Source: Nitratireductor sp.
GTDB lineage: Bacteria; Pseudomonadota; Alphaproteobacteria; Rhizobiales; Rhizobiaceae
Reading direction: 5' to 3'
Assembly: GCA_020637805.1 (NCBI GenBank)
Contig: JACKJU010000009.1
Coordinates: 1 to 64,000, forward strand
Length of the DNA stretch: 64,000 nt
In this document: positions 1-7,661 of the stretch, in pieces
Layout of the letters: every line of letters begins with the position of its first letter
How positions within the stretch are numbered: position 1 is the stretch's first letter
The notes under the pieces: model-generated
The model's input: the letters and a program-made list of their open reading frames with translations, nothing else
Databases searched by the model: none
Told to the model about the DNA's origin: nothing
Program-made: the position numbers and the translations under genes

Positions 1-288
1 GCGCGCATGGATGGCGAAATGGTCGGCTTCATTCTGTTCTACGACCTGCCGGAACCCGTCTCAGGTCTTCGTGCCGGCCAATGCGACCACATCTACGTTC
101 ATCACGATCACCGGGGAAAAGGGATCGGGCGGGCGATGATCGACGTGCTTGCTGATCAGGCCGAAGAGCGCGGCTGGTCGAAGCTCATCCTGAATGCGCC
201 GCGCCAGCCGGACATGGGCCGAAAGGTGTTCGAAAAGGTGGGCGCGCCTGCCGACTGGTACAGCTATATCGTGCGTTTCGACGGTTGA
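1..288 (+). CDS. GNAT family N-acetyltransferase (5' truncated by window)
   Basis: The reading frame is open from the first base, so the N-terminus lies outside the window. The last ~95 residues hold the acetyl-CoA-binding part of the GNAT fold: beta-strand 4 (HIYVHHDHRG), then the pyrophosphate-binding loop HRGKGIGRAM, and a C-terminal YIVRF strand. The family moves an acetyl group from acetyl-CoA to an amine. The substrate cannot be read from this fragment. Family assignment is firm; specific function unknown. Confidence 0.85.
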   Translation, partial: ARMDGEMVGFILFYDLPEPVSGLRAGQCDHIYVHHDHRGKGIGRAMIDVLADQAEERGWSKLILNAPRQPDMGRKVFEKVGAPADWYSYIVRFDG

Positions 289-310
289 ACCGGTGGCGGT
301 CTGGCCAGGC

Positions 311-326
311 AAACGGCGAGCCGTTT
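311..326 (+). terminator. Hairpin after GNAT gene, weak terminator candidate
   Basis: AAACGG-CGAG-CCGTTT forms a 6-bp stem with a tetraloop, 23 nt after the GNAT stop codon. The nearest T-rich stretch begins about 15 nt after the stem, so it is not a textbook Rho-independent terminator. Confidence 0.3.
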
Positions 327-369
327 CAGGTTCTAATCGATTTTTATTTCGGATTTGCCTTTAGTCTCT

Positions 370-398
370 TTGACGTACGGAGATCGAGGCACTAAAAC
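370..398 (+). promoter_or_regulatory. Candidate sigma-70 promoter of sdhCDAB
   Basis: TTGACG (370-375), a 17-nt spacer and TAAAAC (393-398) match a housekeeping promoter, with transcription expected to start near 405. That leaves a 5' leader of about 120 nt before sdhC, which contains the ACGTAAACGT repeat at 435-451. Called from sequence only. Confidence 0.5.
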
Positions 399-434
399 AC
401 CGCCATATGCTGCAGCGCGGGAAGTCTTTGGCGC

Positions 435-451
435 ATTACGTAAACGTGAAT
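435..451. promoter_or_regulatory. ACGT-AA-ACGT inverted repeat upstream of sdhC
   Basis: ATTACGTAAACGTGAAT is an imperfect inverted repeat whose core ACGTAAACGT is the reverse complement of the core in the palindromes at 14258-14273 (before mdh) and 44401-44420 (before etfB). It lies ~30 nt after the predicted transcription start and ~80 nt before sdhC, a position suited to repression. This is the least symmetrical of the three copies. Confidence 0.45.
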
Positions 452-528
452 GTTGGAAGCGTTTCCGCCGTTGGCAGGTTCGGGCGGGCGGTGCCGTCGC
501 CGCCACAACCACAGAAGAGGGAGCACTC

Positions 529-933
529 ATGAGCGAGGCATCCACGCGCGGGGCCGCAAACCGGCCGCTTTCGCCGCATCTCCAGATCTACAAGCCCATC
601 CCGACCATGGTGATGTCGATCCTGCATCGCATCACCGGCGTTGCGCTATATGGCGGCATGCTGATCCTGGCCTGGTGGCTGATCGCAGCTGCATCGGGCC
701 AGGAGTATTTCGACTTCGTCAATGGCATTGTCGGCTCGTGGCTTGGCCTGCTCATCCTGTTCGGCTTCACCTGGGCGCTCGTTCATCACATGCTGGGCGG
801 TATCAAGCACCTGGTCCAGGACACTGGCAGGGCACTCGAAAAGCATTTCACAACCAAATTGGCGAAAGTGCATATCGTGGCCTCGGTCGCGATAACGGTC
901 CTGCTGTGGATCATCGCCCTTGCGGCAAGCTGA
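529..933 (+). CDS. sdhC: Succinate dehydrogenase cytochrome b556 subunit SdhC
   Basis: Membrane anchor of complex II, which with SdhD binds heme b and ubiquinone. The 134-residue protein has the family N-terminus (RPLSPHLQIYKPIPTM), the SILHRITG quinone-site motif, three transmembrane helices and the HHMLGGIKHL heme-ligand segment. The frame stays open upstream, but the ATG at 529 follows the Shine-Dalgarno AGAAGAGGGAG and gives the normal family N-terminus. It leads the sdhCDAB operon; sdhD begins 13 nt after its stop. Confidence 0.97.
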   Translation: MSEASTRGAANRPLSPHLQIYKPIPTMVMSILHRITGVALYGGMLILAWWLIAAASGQEYFDFVNGIVGSWLGLLILFGFTWALVHHMLGGIKHLVQDTGRALEKHFTTKLAKVHIVASVAITVLLWIIALAAS

Positions 934-946
934 GGAGGTTCGTTAG

Positions 947-1330
947 ATGAAAGACATGCGCACACCGCTTTCCCGCGTACGCGGCCTGGGCTCTGCCAAG
1001 GAAGGCACCGAGCATTTCTGGCGCCAGCGTGTTACCGCCGTCGCCAACGTGCCGCTGACGATCGCCTTTGTCTGGCTTGTGATTTCGCTTGCAGGCGCGC
1101 CCTATGCGGAAGTCGTCGCGACGCTTTCCAACCCGTTCGTGGCCATCCTGCTTTCGCTCATCATCATCTCGGCGCTGGTTCACATGAAGCTCGGGATGCA
1201 GGTTGTCATCGAGGACTACGTGCATGGCGAGATCGGCAAGATGCTGCTCCTGATGGCCAACACCTTCTTTGTCATCGCCGTGGGCGCGGTTTCGCTCTTC
1301 TCAATTCTCAAGCTGGCCTTCGCCGGCTGA
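947..1330 (+). CDS. sdhD: Succinate dehydrogenase membrane anchor subunit SdhD
   Basis: Second membrane anchor of complex II, 127 residues and three transmembrane helices. The N-terminal RVRGLGSAKEGTEHFW segment is typical of alphaproteobacterial SdhD, and the helix-2 segment VHMKLGMQVVIEDYVH carries the heme/quinone-site histidine. GAGGAGG lies just upstream of the ATG. The gene sits between sdhC and sdhA in the same operon. Confidence 0.96.
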   Translation: MKDMRTPLSRVRGLGSAKEGTEHFWRQRVTAVANVPLTIAFVWLVISLAGAPYAEVVATLSNPFVAILLSLIIISALVHMKLGMQVVIEDYVHGEIGKMLLLMANTFFVIAVGAVSLFSILKLAFAG

Positions 1331-1356
1331 CAAGATTTCAAGATACGGACTGAACA

Positions 1357-3201
1357 ATGGCCAAAGAAGCAAAGAAATCCGAAAGCGGCAAAGCCGGTCC
1401 CGCCTACGAGATCGTCGATCACTACCATGATGTCGTGGTGGTGGGCGCGGGTGGCTCGGGCCTTCGCGCCACGCTCGGCATGGCGGAGCAGGGCTTGAAA
1501 ACGGCCTGCGTGACCAAGGTGTTCCCCACCCGCTCGCACACGGTCGCCGCGCAGGGCGGCATCGCGGCCTCGCTGTCCAACATGGGACCCGACCACTGGC
1601 AGTGGCACATGTACGACACGGTAAAGGGCTCCGACTGGCTGGGCGATACCGACGCCATGGAATACCTGGCCCGCGAGGCGCCGAAGGCAGTCTACGAACT
1701 CGAACATTACGGCGTACCGTTCTCGCGCACCGAGGAAGGCCGGATCTACCAGCGTCCCTTCGGCGGCCACACCACCGAATTTGGCGAAGGCCCGCCGGTG
1801 CAGCGCACCTGCGCTGCGGCAGACCGTACCGGCCACGCCATCCTGCACACGCTCTATGGCCAGTCGCTGCGCAACAACGCTGAATTCTACATCGAGTATT
1901 TCGCCATCGACCTGCTGATGGATGACGGCGCCTGTGTCGGCGTGGTCGCTTGGAATCTCGACGATGGCACCATGCACCGCTTCAACGCCAAGATGGTGGT
2001 TCTGGCGACCGGCGGCTATGGCCGTGCCTTCTTCTCGGCGACTTCCGCCCATACCTGCACCGGCGACGGCAACGGCATGGTGGCGCGCGCTGGCCTGCCG
2101 CTGCAGGACATGGAGTTCGTGCAGTTCCACCCGACCGGCATCTATGGCGCAGGCTGCCTGATCACCGAGGGCGCGCGCGGCGAGGGCGGCTACCTGACGA
2201 ACTCGGAAGGCGAGCGCTTCATGGAGCGCTATGCACCGACCTACAAGGACCTGGCCTCGCGCGACGTGGTTTCACGCTGCATGACGATGGAAATCCGCGA
2301 GGGACGCGGTGTCGGCCCGAACAAGGACCACATCTACCTGAACCTCAACCACATCGATCCGGCAACGCTGGCGGAACGCCTGCCCGGCATTTCGGAATCG
2401 GCGAAGATCTTTGCCGGTGTCGACCTGACCAAGGAACCGATCCCGGTCATTCCGACCGTCCATTACAACATGGGCGGCATACCGACGAACTACTGGGGTG
2501 AAGTCTTGAACCCGACCGCCAAGCAGCCGGACCGCGTGGTTCCGGGCCTGATGGCCGTGGGCGAAGCAGGCTGTGCTTCCGTGCACGGGGCCAACCGTCT
2601 CGGCTCAAACTCGCTGATCGACCTTGTGGTCTTCGGCCGCGCCGCCGCGATCAAGGCAGGCGAGGTTATCGACCGTGCCTCGGAAATCCCGACGGCGCCT
2701 GCCTCGGCTACCGACAAGATCATGGAACGCTTCGACAAGCTGCGTTACGCCGATGGCGGCACGCCAACTGCCGAGCTGCGCCTCAAGATGCAGAAGATCA
2801 TGCAGGAAGATGCTGCCGTGTTCCGCACGGAAGAAACGCTGAAATCCGGCGTGAAGCGCATGAACGAAGCCTATCAGCAGATGGACGACCTCAAGGTGAC
2901 CGACCGCTCGCTGATCTGGAACTCGGACCTTGTCGAGACGCTGGAACTGGAAAACCTGATGGCCTGCGCACTGACCACGGTTACCGGAGCGGAAGCGCGC
3001 AAGGAAAGCCGCGGCGCGCATGCCCGCGAGGACTACAAGGACCGCGACGACAAGAACTGGCGCAAGCACACGCTTTCCACCATCGACGCCAAGGGCAAGG
3101 TGAAGCTGAGCTACCGCCCGGTCCATCTCGACCCGCTGACCACGCCTGCCGAGGGCGGCATCGATCCGAAAAAGATCGCGCCAAAAGCCCGCGTCTATTG
3201 A
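1357..3201 (+). CDS. sdhA: Succinate dehydrogenase flavoprotein subunit SdhA
   Basis: Catalytic subunit oxidising succinate to fumarate, 614 residues, as usual. Visible features are the FAD dinucleotide-binding loop GAGGSG (30-35), the RSHTVAAQGG motif whose His61 is the covalent FAD attachment residue in the family, the substrate-site segments FHPTGIYGAG and TEGARGEGG, and the C-terminal flavoprotein domain ending GIDPKKIAPKARVY. It lies 26 nt after sdhD and 21 nt before sdhB. Confidence 0.98.
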   Translation: MAKEAKKSESGKAGPAYEIVDHYHDVVVVGAGGSGLRATLGMAEQGLKTACVTKVFPTRSHTVAAQGGIAASLSNMGPDHWQWHMYDTVKGSDWLGDTDAMEYLAREAPKAVYELEHYGVPFSRTEEGRIYQRPFGGHTTEFGEGPPVQRTCAAADRTGHAILHTLYGQSLRNNAEFYIEYFAIDLLMDDGACVGVVAWNLDDGTMHRFNAKMVVLATGGYGRAFFSATSAHTCTGDGNGMVARAGLPLQDMEFVQFHPTGIYGAGCLITEGARGEGGYLTNSEGERFMERYAPTYKDLASRDVVSRCMTMEIREGRGVGPNKDHIYLNLNHIDPATLAERLPGISESAKIFAGVDLTKEPIPVIPTVHYNMGGIPTNYWGEVLNPTAKQPDRVVPGLMAVGEAGCASVHGANRLGSNSLIDLVVFGRAAAIKAGEVIDRASEIPTAPASATDKIMERFDKLRYADGGTPTAELRLKMQKIMQEDAAVFRTEETLKSGVKRMNEAYQQMDDLKVTDRSLIWNSDLVETLELENLMACALTTVTGAEARKESRGAHAREDYKDRDDKNWRKHTLSTIDAKGKVKLSYRPVHLDPLTTPAEGGIDPKKIAPKARVY

Positions 3202-3222
3202 TTTCCAAGGAGCCGCATCGAA

Positions 3223-4017
3223 ATGGTTGAACTCGCACTCCCGAAGAATTCGCAGATCAAGGAAGGCAAGACCTGGCCGAAGCCCGTCAAGGCGGACGGC
3301 AAGCCGGCCACCAACCTGCGCGAATACCGCATCTATCGCTGGTCGCCGGACGACGGTGAAAACCCGCGCATCGACACCTATTACGTCGACATGGACGATT
3401 GCGGGCCGATGGTGCTCGACGGTCTCATCTGGATCAAGAACCACATCGACGCGACGCTGACCTTCCGCCGCTCCTGCCGCGAAGGCATTTGCGGCTCCTG
3501 CGCGATGAACATCGACGGAACCAACACGCTTGCCTGCACCAAGGGCATGGACGAAATCGCATCGACGGTGAAGATCTACCCGCTGCCGCACATGGCGGTG
3601 GTGAAAGACCTGATCCCGGACATGAACCATTTCTATGCCCAGCACCGCTCGGTGGAACCGTGGCTGCAGACCACTTCGCCGACGCCGGAGAAGGAATGGC
3701 TGCAGAGCCATGAGGACCGCGAGAAACTCGACGGCCTTTACGAGTGCATCCTGTGCGCCTGCTGCTCGACCTCGTGCCCGTCCTACTGGTGGAACGGCGA
3801 CCGCTATCTCGGCCCGGCCGTGCTGCTGCAAGCCTATCGCTGGCTGATCGACAGCCGCGACGAGTCGACCGGCGAGCGCCTCGACAACCTGGAAGACCCG
3901 TTCCGCCTCTATCGCTGCCACACGATCATGAACTGCGCGCAGGCCTGCCCGAAAGGGCTGAACCCGGCCAAGGCGATTGCGGAAATCAAGAAGATGATGG
4001 TCGAGCGCAGGGTCTGA
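3223..4017 (+). CDS. sdhB: Succinate dehydrogenase iron-sulfur subunit SdhB
   Basis: Carries electrons from FADH2 to quinone through three Fe-S clusters. The 264-residue protein shows the [2Fe-2S] ligands C85, C90, C93 and C105 (SCREGICGSC), then CILCACCSTSCP (C175, C178, C181, C185) and CHTIMNCAQACPKG for the [4Fe-4S] and [3Fe-4S] clusters. AAGGAG precedes the ATG. It closes the sdhCDAB operon; no clear terminator hairpin is visible in the following 190 nt. Confidence 0.98.
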   Translation: MVELALPKNSQIKEGKTWPKPVKADGKPATNLREYRIYRWSPDDGENPRIDTYYVDMDDCGPMVLDGLIWIKNHIDATLTFRRSCREGICGSCAMNIDGTNTLACTKGMDEIASTVKIYPLPHMAVVKDLIPDMNHFYAQHRSVEPWLQTTSPTPEKEWLQSHEDREKLDGLYECILCACCSTSCPSYWWNGDRYLGPAVLLQAYRWLIDSRDESTGERLDNLEDPFRLYRCHTIMNCAQACPKGLNPAKAIAEIKKMMVERRV

Positions 4018-4207
4018 CCGGCGCTTCTTCATGATCTGATTGGTTGAGTTTGCCCTTCCCCGGGTTACACCCTGCGGGCGGACGGGCGGTGAACCGCGCA
4101 CAGGCCTGCCCGATCCTTCGGTCGAAAGTCTCGCAAAATGCATTCCGGATTTTTTTGGTGCGCTTGGGCGAACGGAGATGATCTCGCGACCTGACTGCGT
4201 CTTCGCG

Positions 4208-4585
4208 TCACACTGCCTGATCTGTGATATGGCAGCCCGCAGCGATTGCATCGAAGGCGTGAATTGCGCCAATGCCTGTCAATTTGCGGGAAAAGTCCGG
4301 GTCGGACGTCACAATGAAGATAACGCGTTCGGAATACCAGGAATCGACAATGGCGAGTTCGGGATCAGCCTCAATAAGGCGCGCCAAATTGTTCGTTCCA
4401 TTTGAAAGTGGAAGAAAGACTACGCCCATTGGACGGTCGACAAGAGGTGGTGAAAAGTAGGGGGCAAGGCCCGTCACAAGGCTTGCCGAAATGCAAAGCA
4501 GGGCCATGAGGCTATAGGCAACCCATGCCGGTGGTCCTGATTTCGGTCCGGTTTGATGCTCGGACGCTGTACTCGCTGCTTGCAT
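4208..4585 (-). CDS. Hypothetical protein with one N-terminal membrane helix
   Basis: A 125-residue protein of unknown function. After a polar N-terminus (MQAASTASEHQTG) there is one hydrophobic segment (AYSLMALLCISASLVTG) and then a soluble domain with ADPELAIVDSWYSERVIFIVT and DPDFSRKLTGIGA. The ATG at 4585 is preferred because the longer open frame, to 4639, runs through the terminator hairpin of the upstream chemoreceptor gene. Codon use looks like that of its neighbours. It follows the chemoreceptor on the same strand, but a link to chemotaxis is only positional. Confidence 0.55.
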   Translation of the reverse strand: MQAASTASEHQTGPKSGPPAWVAYSLMALLCISASLVTGLAPYFSPPLVDRPMGVVFLPLSNGTNNLARLIEADPELAIVDSWYSERVIFIVTSDPDFSRKLTGIGAIHAFDAIAAGCHITDQAV

Positions 4586-4605
4586 CTTCGTCGCGCCTTG
4601 TAACT

Positions 4606-4639
4606 GAAAAATGCCGGCCGCCAATATGGCGACCGGCAT
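4606..4639 (-). terminator. Rho-independent terminator of the chemoreceptor gene
   Basis: On the minus strand, ATGCCGG-TCGCCATATTGGCGG-CCGGCAT forms a long stem (outer TGCCGG/CCGGCA with inner GCCA/TGGC pairing) followed directly by TTTTT. It starts about 10 nt after the chemoreceptor stop codon. Confidence 0.75.
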
Positions 4640-4648
4640 GTTCTTCCG

Positions 4649-6421
4649 TCAGAAATCTTCCCACGATTCTTCCACGACGGCGGCGTTCGGACTAGAGAAA
4701 GCGCCGGCGACCTTCTTCACCATCTGCCGAACCGGGGACACGGCACGCGCATCCTCAATACTGTATATTTTTCTGGATTCGTCAGAGGCGGCGCTTGCAA
4801 ATGCGGCCGAATGACCCGACAGCTTGGTCGTGAACTTGCCCAGTAACGTGTTCAGCGACTGAACTTCGCTTGCCAGGGAATGACTTTGTGCGTTCGACTC
4901 TTCCGCAATTGCCGCATTCCTCTGAGTCGTCTGGTCGATCGAGTTGACGGCAATATTGACTTCGCGAAGCCCCGTGGCTTGCTCTTTTGAAGCCTCCACG
5001 ATCGCCTCGACATTGCTGTTGATTTCCTGGATCTGCCTGGCGATTTCTGCCAAGGCTGTACCGGTCTGGCCGACCAGCGCCACACCGTTCTTGACCTGAA
5101 CGCCGGACGTCGTGATCAGTTGCTTGATCTCCTTGGCGGCGCTTGCAGACCGCTGTGCCAGCTCGCGAACTTCCTGCGCCACAACGGCAAATCCCTTGCC
5201 TGCTTCACCAGCACGAGCCGCTTCGACACCTGCATTGAGTGCCAGCAGATTTGTCTGGAACGCAATTTCGTCGATGACCCCGATGATGTTGCTGATCTGG
5301 CCGGAGGACTCGTTGATGCCGTCCATGGTGGCAACCGCTTCATTCACGATTTGGCCCGAGCGTTCGGCATTGGCGCGTGTTTCGACGACCAGTTTCGCAG
5401 CGTCTTCGGCACGTTTCGACGTATCGCTGACCGTTGAGGTAATTTCGTCCAGTGCAGCAGCGGTTTCTTCTACAGATGCTGCCTGTTGTTCGCTGCGTTT
5501 CGCCAGATCGTCCGCACCGCTGCGGATTTGTGCGGCACCGGCGCCGATTGTGGCTGAAGATGAAGAGATGGCGTTCAGCGTGCTCTCGAGCTGCTCGACA
5601 GAATGGTTGAAGTCCGTTCTGAGTATTTCGAACTCTTCAGGGAATGGTTCGCTCAAATGTGCGGTCAAATCCCCGCGCGACAGAGCAGCCAAACCCTTGG
5701 CGAGATTTTCGACGACGATGCGCTGAGCTTCTTCGGTCTTCGCCTTCAGCTCATTCGATTTCTGCTGTTCTTCAATGGTCAGCTTGCGGCTTTCCTCAGC
5801 CGCGTCCGCCATTTTCATCGCTTCGTTCCTGGACGCGTCGGCCTCGGAAATTGCGGATGCATTGCTGACCAGCGCCTGCTCGAACTTGACCGCTGCCAGA
5901 AGAAGCGGAGGGACCGAGACGACAACGATCATTGCATGAATGACAAGATGTATGAGGGGCCCGCCCGCGGCGGCATCCGACCAGATTATCGACGGCAGCG
6001 CGAATGTGAGGAGCATATGGTGGGCAACCACAATCGCGTTATAAACGACCAGCGCCCGCCAGCACAGGTAGAAGAGCATGAACGTGTTGACGATGAAGAA
6101 CAACATGTGCGCTTCCTGCACGAATTCCGGTGGGAGCGCGGAAGCTGCGTAGATAAGCGCGATCATTTGCACTGCAAAGGCGGCGCCCGTCACGACCCGG
6201 GCAGTCAGTTCCTCTTTGTAGATCTTTATCGCCGATACCGAAGCCAAGGCCGCGGCTATGGCACAAAAGGCGGTGATACCCACGCTTCTGCCGGACACTG
6301 CGGCAACGCCAATGTTCAGAATTGCGAGTGCCGGTACGAAGAACACGAAAAACCGATTCGCGTTTCTACGTACGGACTCTATGGTCAAAGTTGTATTTCT
6401 TGCACCCGATATATCAGTCAT
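4649..6421 (-). CDS. Methyl-accepting chemotaxis protein with multi-helix membrane input domain
   Basis: A 590-residue chemoreceptor. Residues ~20-190 form about six transmembrane helices with almost no periplasmic loop, so it probably senses within or near the membrane. Then come a coiled-coil stretch (~195-235), a HAMP-like segment (LAKGLAALSRGDLTAHL) and the cytoplasmic signalling domain with hairpin tip EIAFQTNLLALNAGVEAARA and flanking heptad repeats containing Gln/Glu methylation-type sites. The C-terminus is SWEDF, like the NWETF-type pentapeptide that tethers CheR/CheB. GGAG lies 6 nt before the ATG, and a terminator follows. No other che gene is nearby. Confidence 0.95.
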   Translation of the reverse strand: MTDISGARNTTLTIESVRRNANRFFVFFVPALAILNIGVAAVSGRSVGITAFCAIAAALASVSAIKIYKEELTARVVTGAAFAVQMIALIYAASALPPEFVQEAHMLFFIVNTFMLFYLCWRALVVYNAIVVAHHMLLTFALPSIIWSDAAAGGPLIHLVIHAMIVVVSVPPLLLAAVKFEQALVSNASAISEADASRNEAMKMADAAEESRKLTIEEQQKSNELKAKTEEAQRIVVENLAKGLAALSRGDLTAHLSEPFPEEFEILRTDFNHSVEQLESTLNAISSSSATIGAGAAQIRSGADDLAKRSEQQAASVEETAAALDEITSTVSDTSKRAEDAAKLVVETRANAERSGQIVNEAVATMDGINESSGQISNIIGVIDEIAFQTNLLALNAGVEAARAGEAGKGFAVVAQEVRELAQRSASAAKEIKQLITTSGVQVKNGVALVGQTGTALAEIARQIQEINSNVEAIVEASKEQATGLREVNIAVNSIDQTTQRNAAIAEESNAQSHSLASEVQSLNTLLGKFTTKLSGHSAAFASAASDESRKIYSIEDARAVSPVRQMVKKVAGAFSSPNAAVVEESWEDF

Positions 6422-6713
6422 TCGCCGCTCCAGAGGTGTACCCCACCACGAGATGTTTCTAGAACTTTTCCCATTTAGTTTTTAAGGAATCATAAATTTC
6501 CTGTCAGGCGCTCTCGCGCTTCCCGATTTTTGCATTCGTAGAATGCCTCCGTTCGCTGTTGGCGGCGCGTGATTGACCAGGGTTGGGGCTGCAATGAGGC
6601 TCGGCGAGGCATGATCCGGACCGGCTCCGGAAGCCGGAAAATTCTGAGCTTGTGCTTGTTTTGCGGTTGCGCCACAGTTCTGGTCACGACTTGGCAAGCA
6701 GGGGAAACACGCA

Positions 6714-7490
6714 ATGAGCAAGGCTGCGAAGGTCAAACAGGCTGACACACCGATATTCACGCCCACGCCCGAAGCAAAGGCGCAGGCAAAGAGCAAGAGA
6801 CTAATCGCTCTCGGCCTTTGGCTCGTGGCCATCATTCTCGAAGCCGTCGCCATTTTGTGGGTGCTGCGTCCGTCATTCGACGAGCTGGTTGCCAGCCAGG
6901 GATTTCCGCAGTGGCGCTGGTGGACGCTGATCGGGTTCGTGGTTGTCATTGGCCTGCTGGCGATCGCGGGTTCCCTGCTCTGGAAGCAGGCGAACCGTCT
7001 TGATCCGGCATCACGCAAAGAGCCGGTGAGGTTCTTCATCCAGAACCAGTTGGGAGCCTTCATCGCATTGCTGGCCTTCCTGCCGCTGATCGCGATGATC
7101 TTTCTCAACAAGGACATGGACTCCAAGCAGAAGGGTATCGCTGGTGCTGCCGCCATCATCGTGGCGCTTGCGGCCACCGCGATGGGTATCGATTTCAAAC
7201 CGATGTCGCAGGAGCAGTTGGCAGTCGAGTCCCAGGTTGTCACCCAGCTTGTCGGACAGGACCTCGTGTGGTGGAGCGCCGGGGGCAATGTCGTTCATCT
7301 GTGCCAGGGCGTGTCGGACCTGCAAAACGTCACGACCCAGGTTTCCAGCGGGCCGGTTGCCGATGCGCTGGCCTCGGGCAAGCAGGGCATCACGCTCGAA
7401 CTTGCTTCGGAGCTTTCTCAGTGCGGTCTCCCAACGCCCGGGAACCTACCCGAAATCGTTCAGTGGGTACGCTCTGCCCGCGGTCTCTGA
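6714..7490 (+). CDS. Hypothetical membrane protein, about four transmembrane helices
   Basis: 258 residues, function not recognised. A charged N-terminus with repeated Lys/Ala is followed by four likely membrane helices near residues 28-50, 67-92, 108-130 and 140-160. A C-terminal domain of ~95 residues contains two cysteines (HLCQG and SQCGLP) in a sequence rich in Val, Ser and Gln. GGAAA lies upstream of the ATG. It stands alone, divergent from the chemoreceptor. Confidence 0.6.
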   Translation: MSKAAKVKQADTPIFTPTPEAKAQAKSKRLIALGLWLVAIILEAVAILWVLRPSFDELVASQGFPQWRWWTLIGFVVVIGLLAIAGSLLWKQANRLDPASRKEPVRFFIQNQLGAFIALLAFLPLIAMIFLNKDMDSKQKGIAGAAAIIVALAATAMGIDFKPMSQEQLAVESQVVTQLVGQDLVWWSAGGNVVHLCQGVSDLQNVTTQVSSGPVADALASGKQGITLELASELSQCGLPTPGNLPEIVQWVRSARGL

Positions 7491-7512
7491 CGGCCGCTGC
7501 ATGAGGGTCGGT

Positions 7513-7543
7513 CACTGAAGCGCGCTTGAGGCACGCCTCAGTG
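7513..7543. repeat. Nested inverted repeat after the 6714-7490 gene
   Basis: CACTGA (7513-7518) pairs with TCAGTG (7538-7543), while the inner TGAGGC (7527-7532) pairs with GCCTCA (7535-7540). The two pairings share TCA, so they exclude each other in part. No U-tract follows. It may be a terminator remnant or protein site. Confidence 0.3.
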
Positions 7544-7661
7544 GGCAACGCCTGCGCGCAAACCCCTGGTGTCAAACCTGCGCCCGCTCAATTTTCTGTG
7601 CCTGGCAAACCGGGCGTGATAAAATGGGTGGTGCGGGGCTTGGCAGCTTGAGGAGGCTCGT

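Noticed and set aside
355..528. N-terminal extension of sdhC from an upstream in-frame start
   Set aside because: The extra 58 residues match no SdhC, contain the predicted promoter/operator, and the ATG at 529 has a good ribosome site.
2605..4272. 555-codon open frame antisense to sdhA/sdhB
   Set aside because: Same antisense codon-bias effect; no recognisable domain and no ribosome site.
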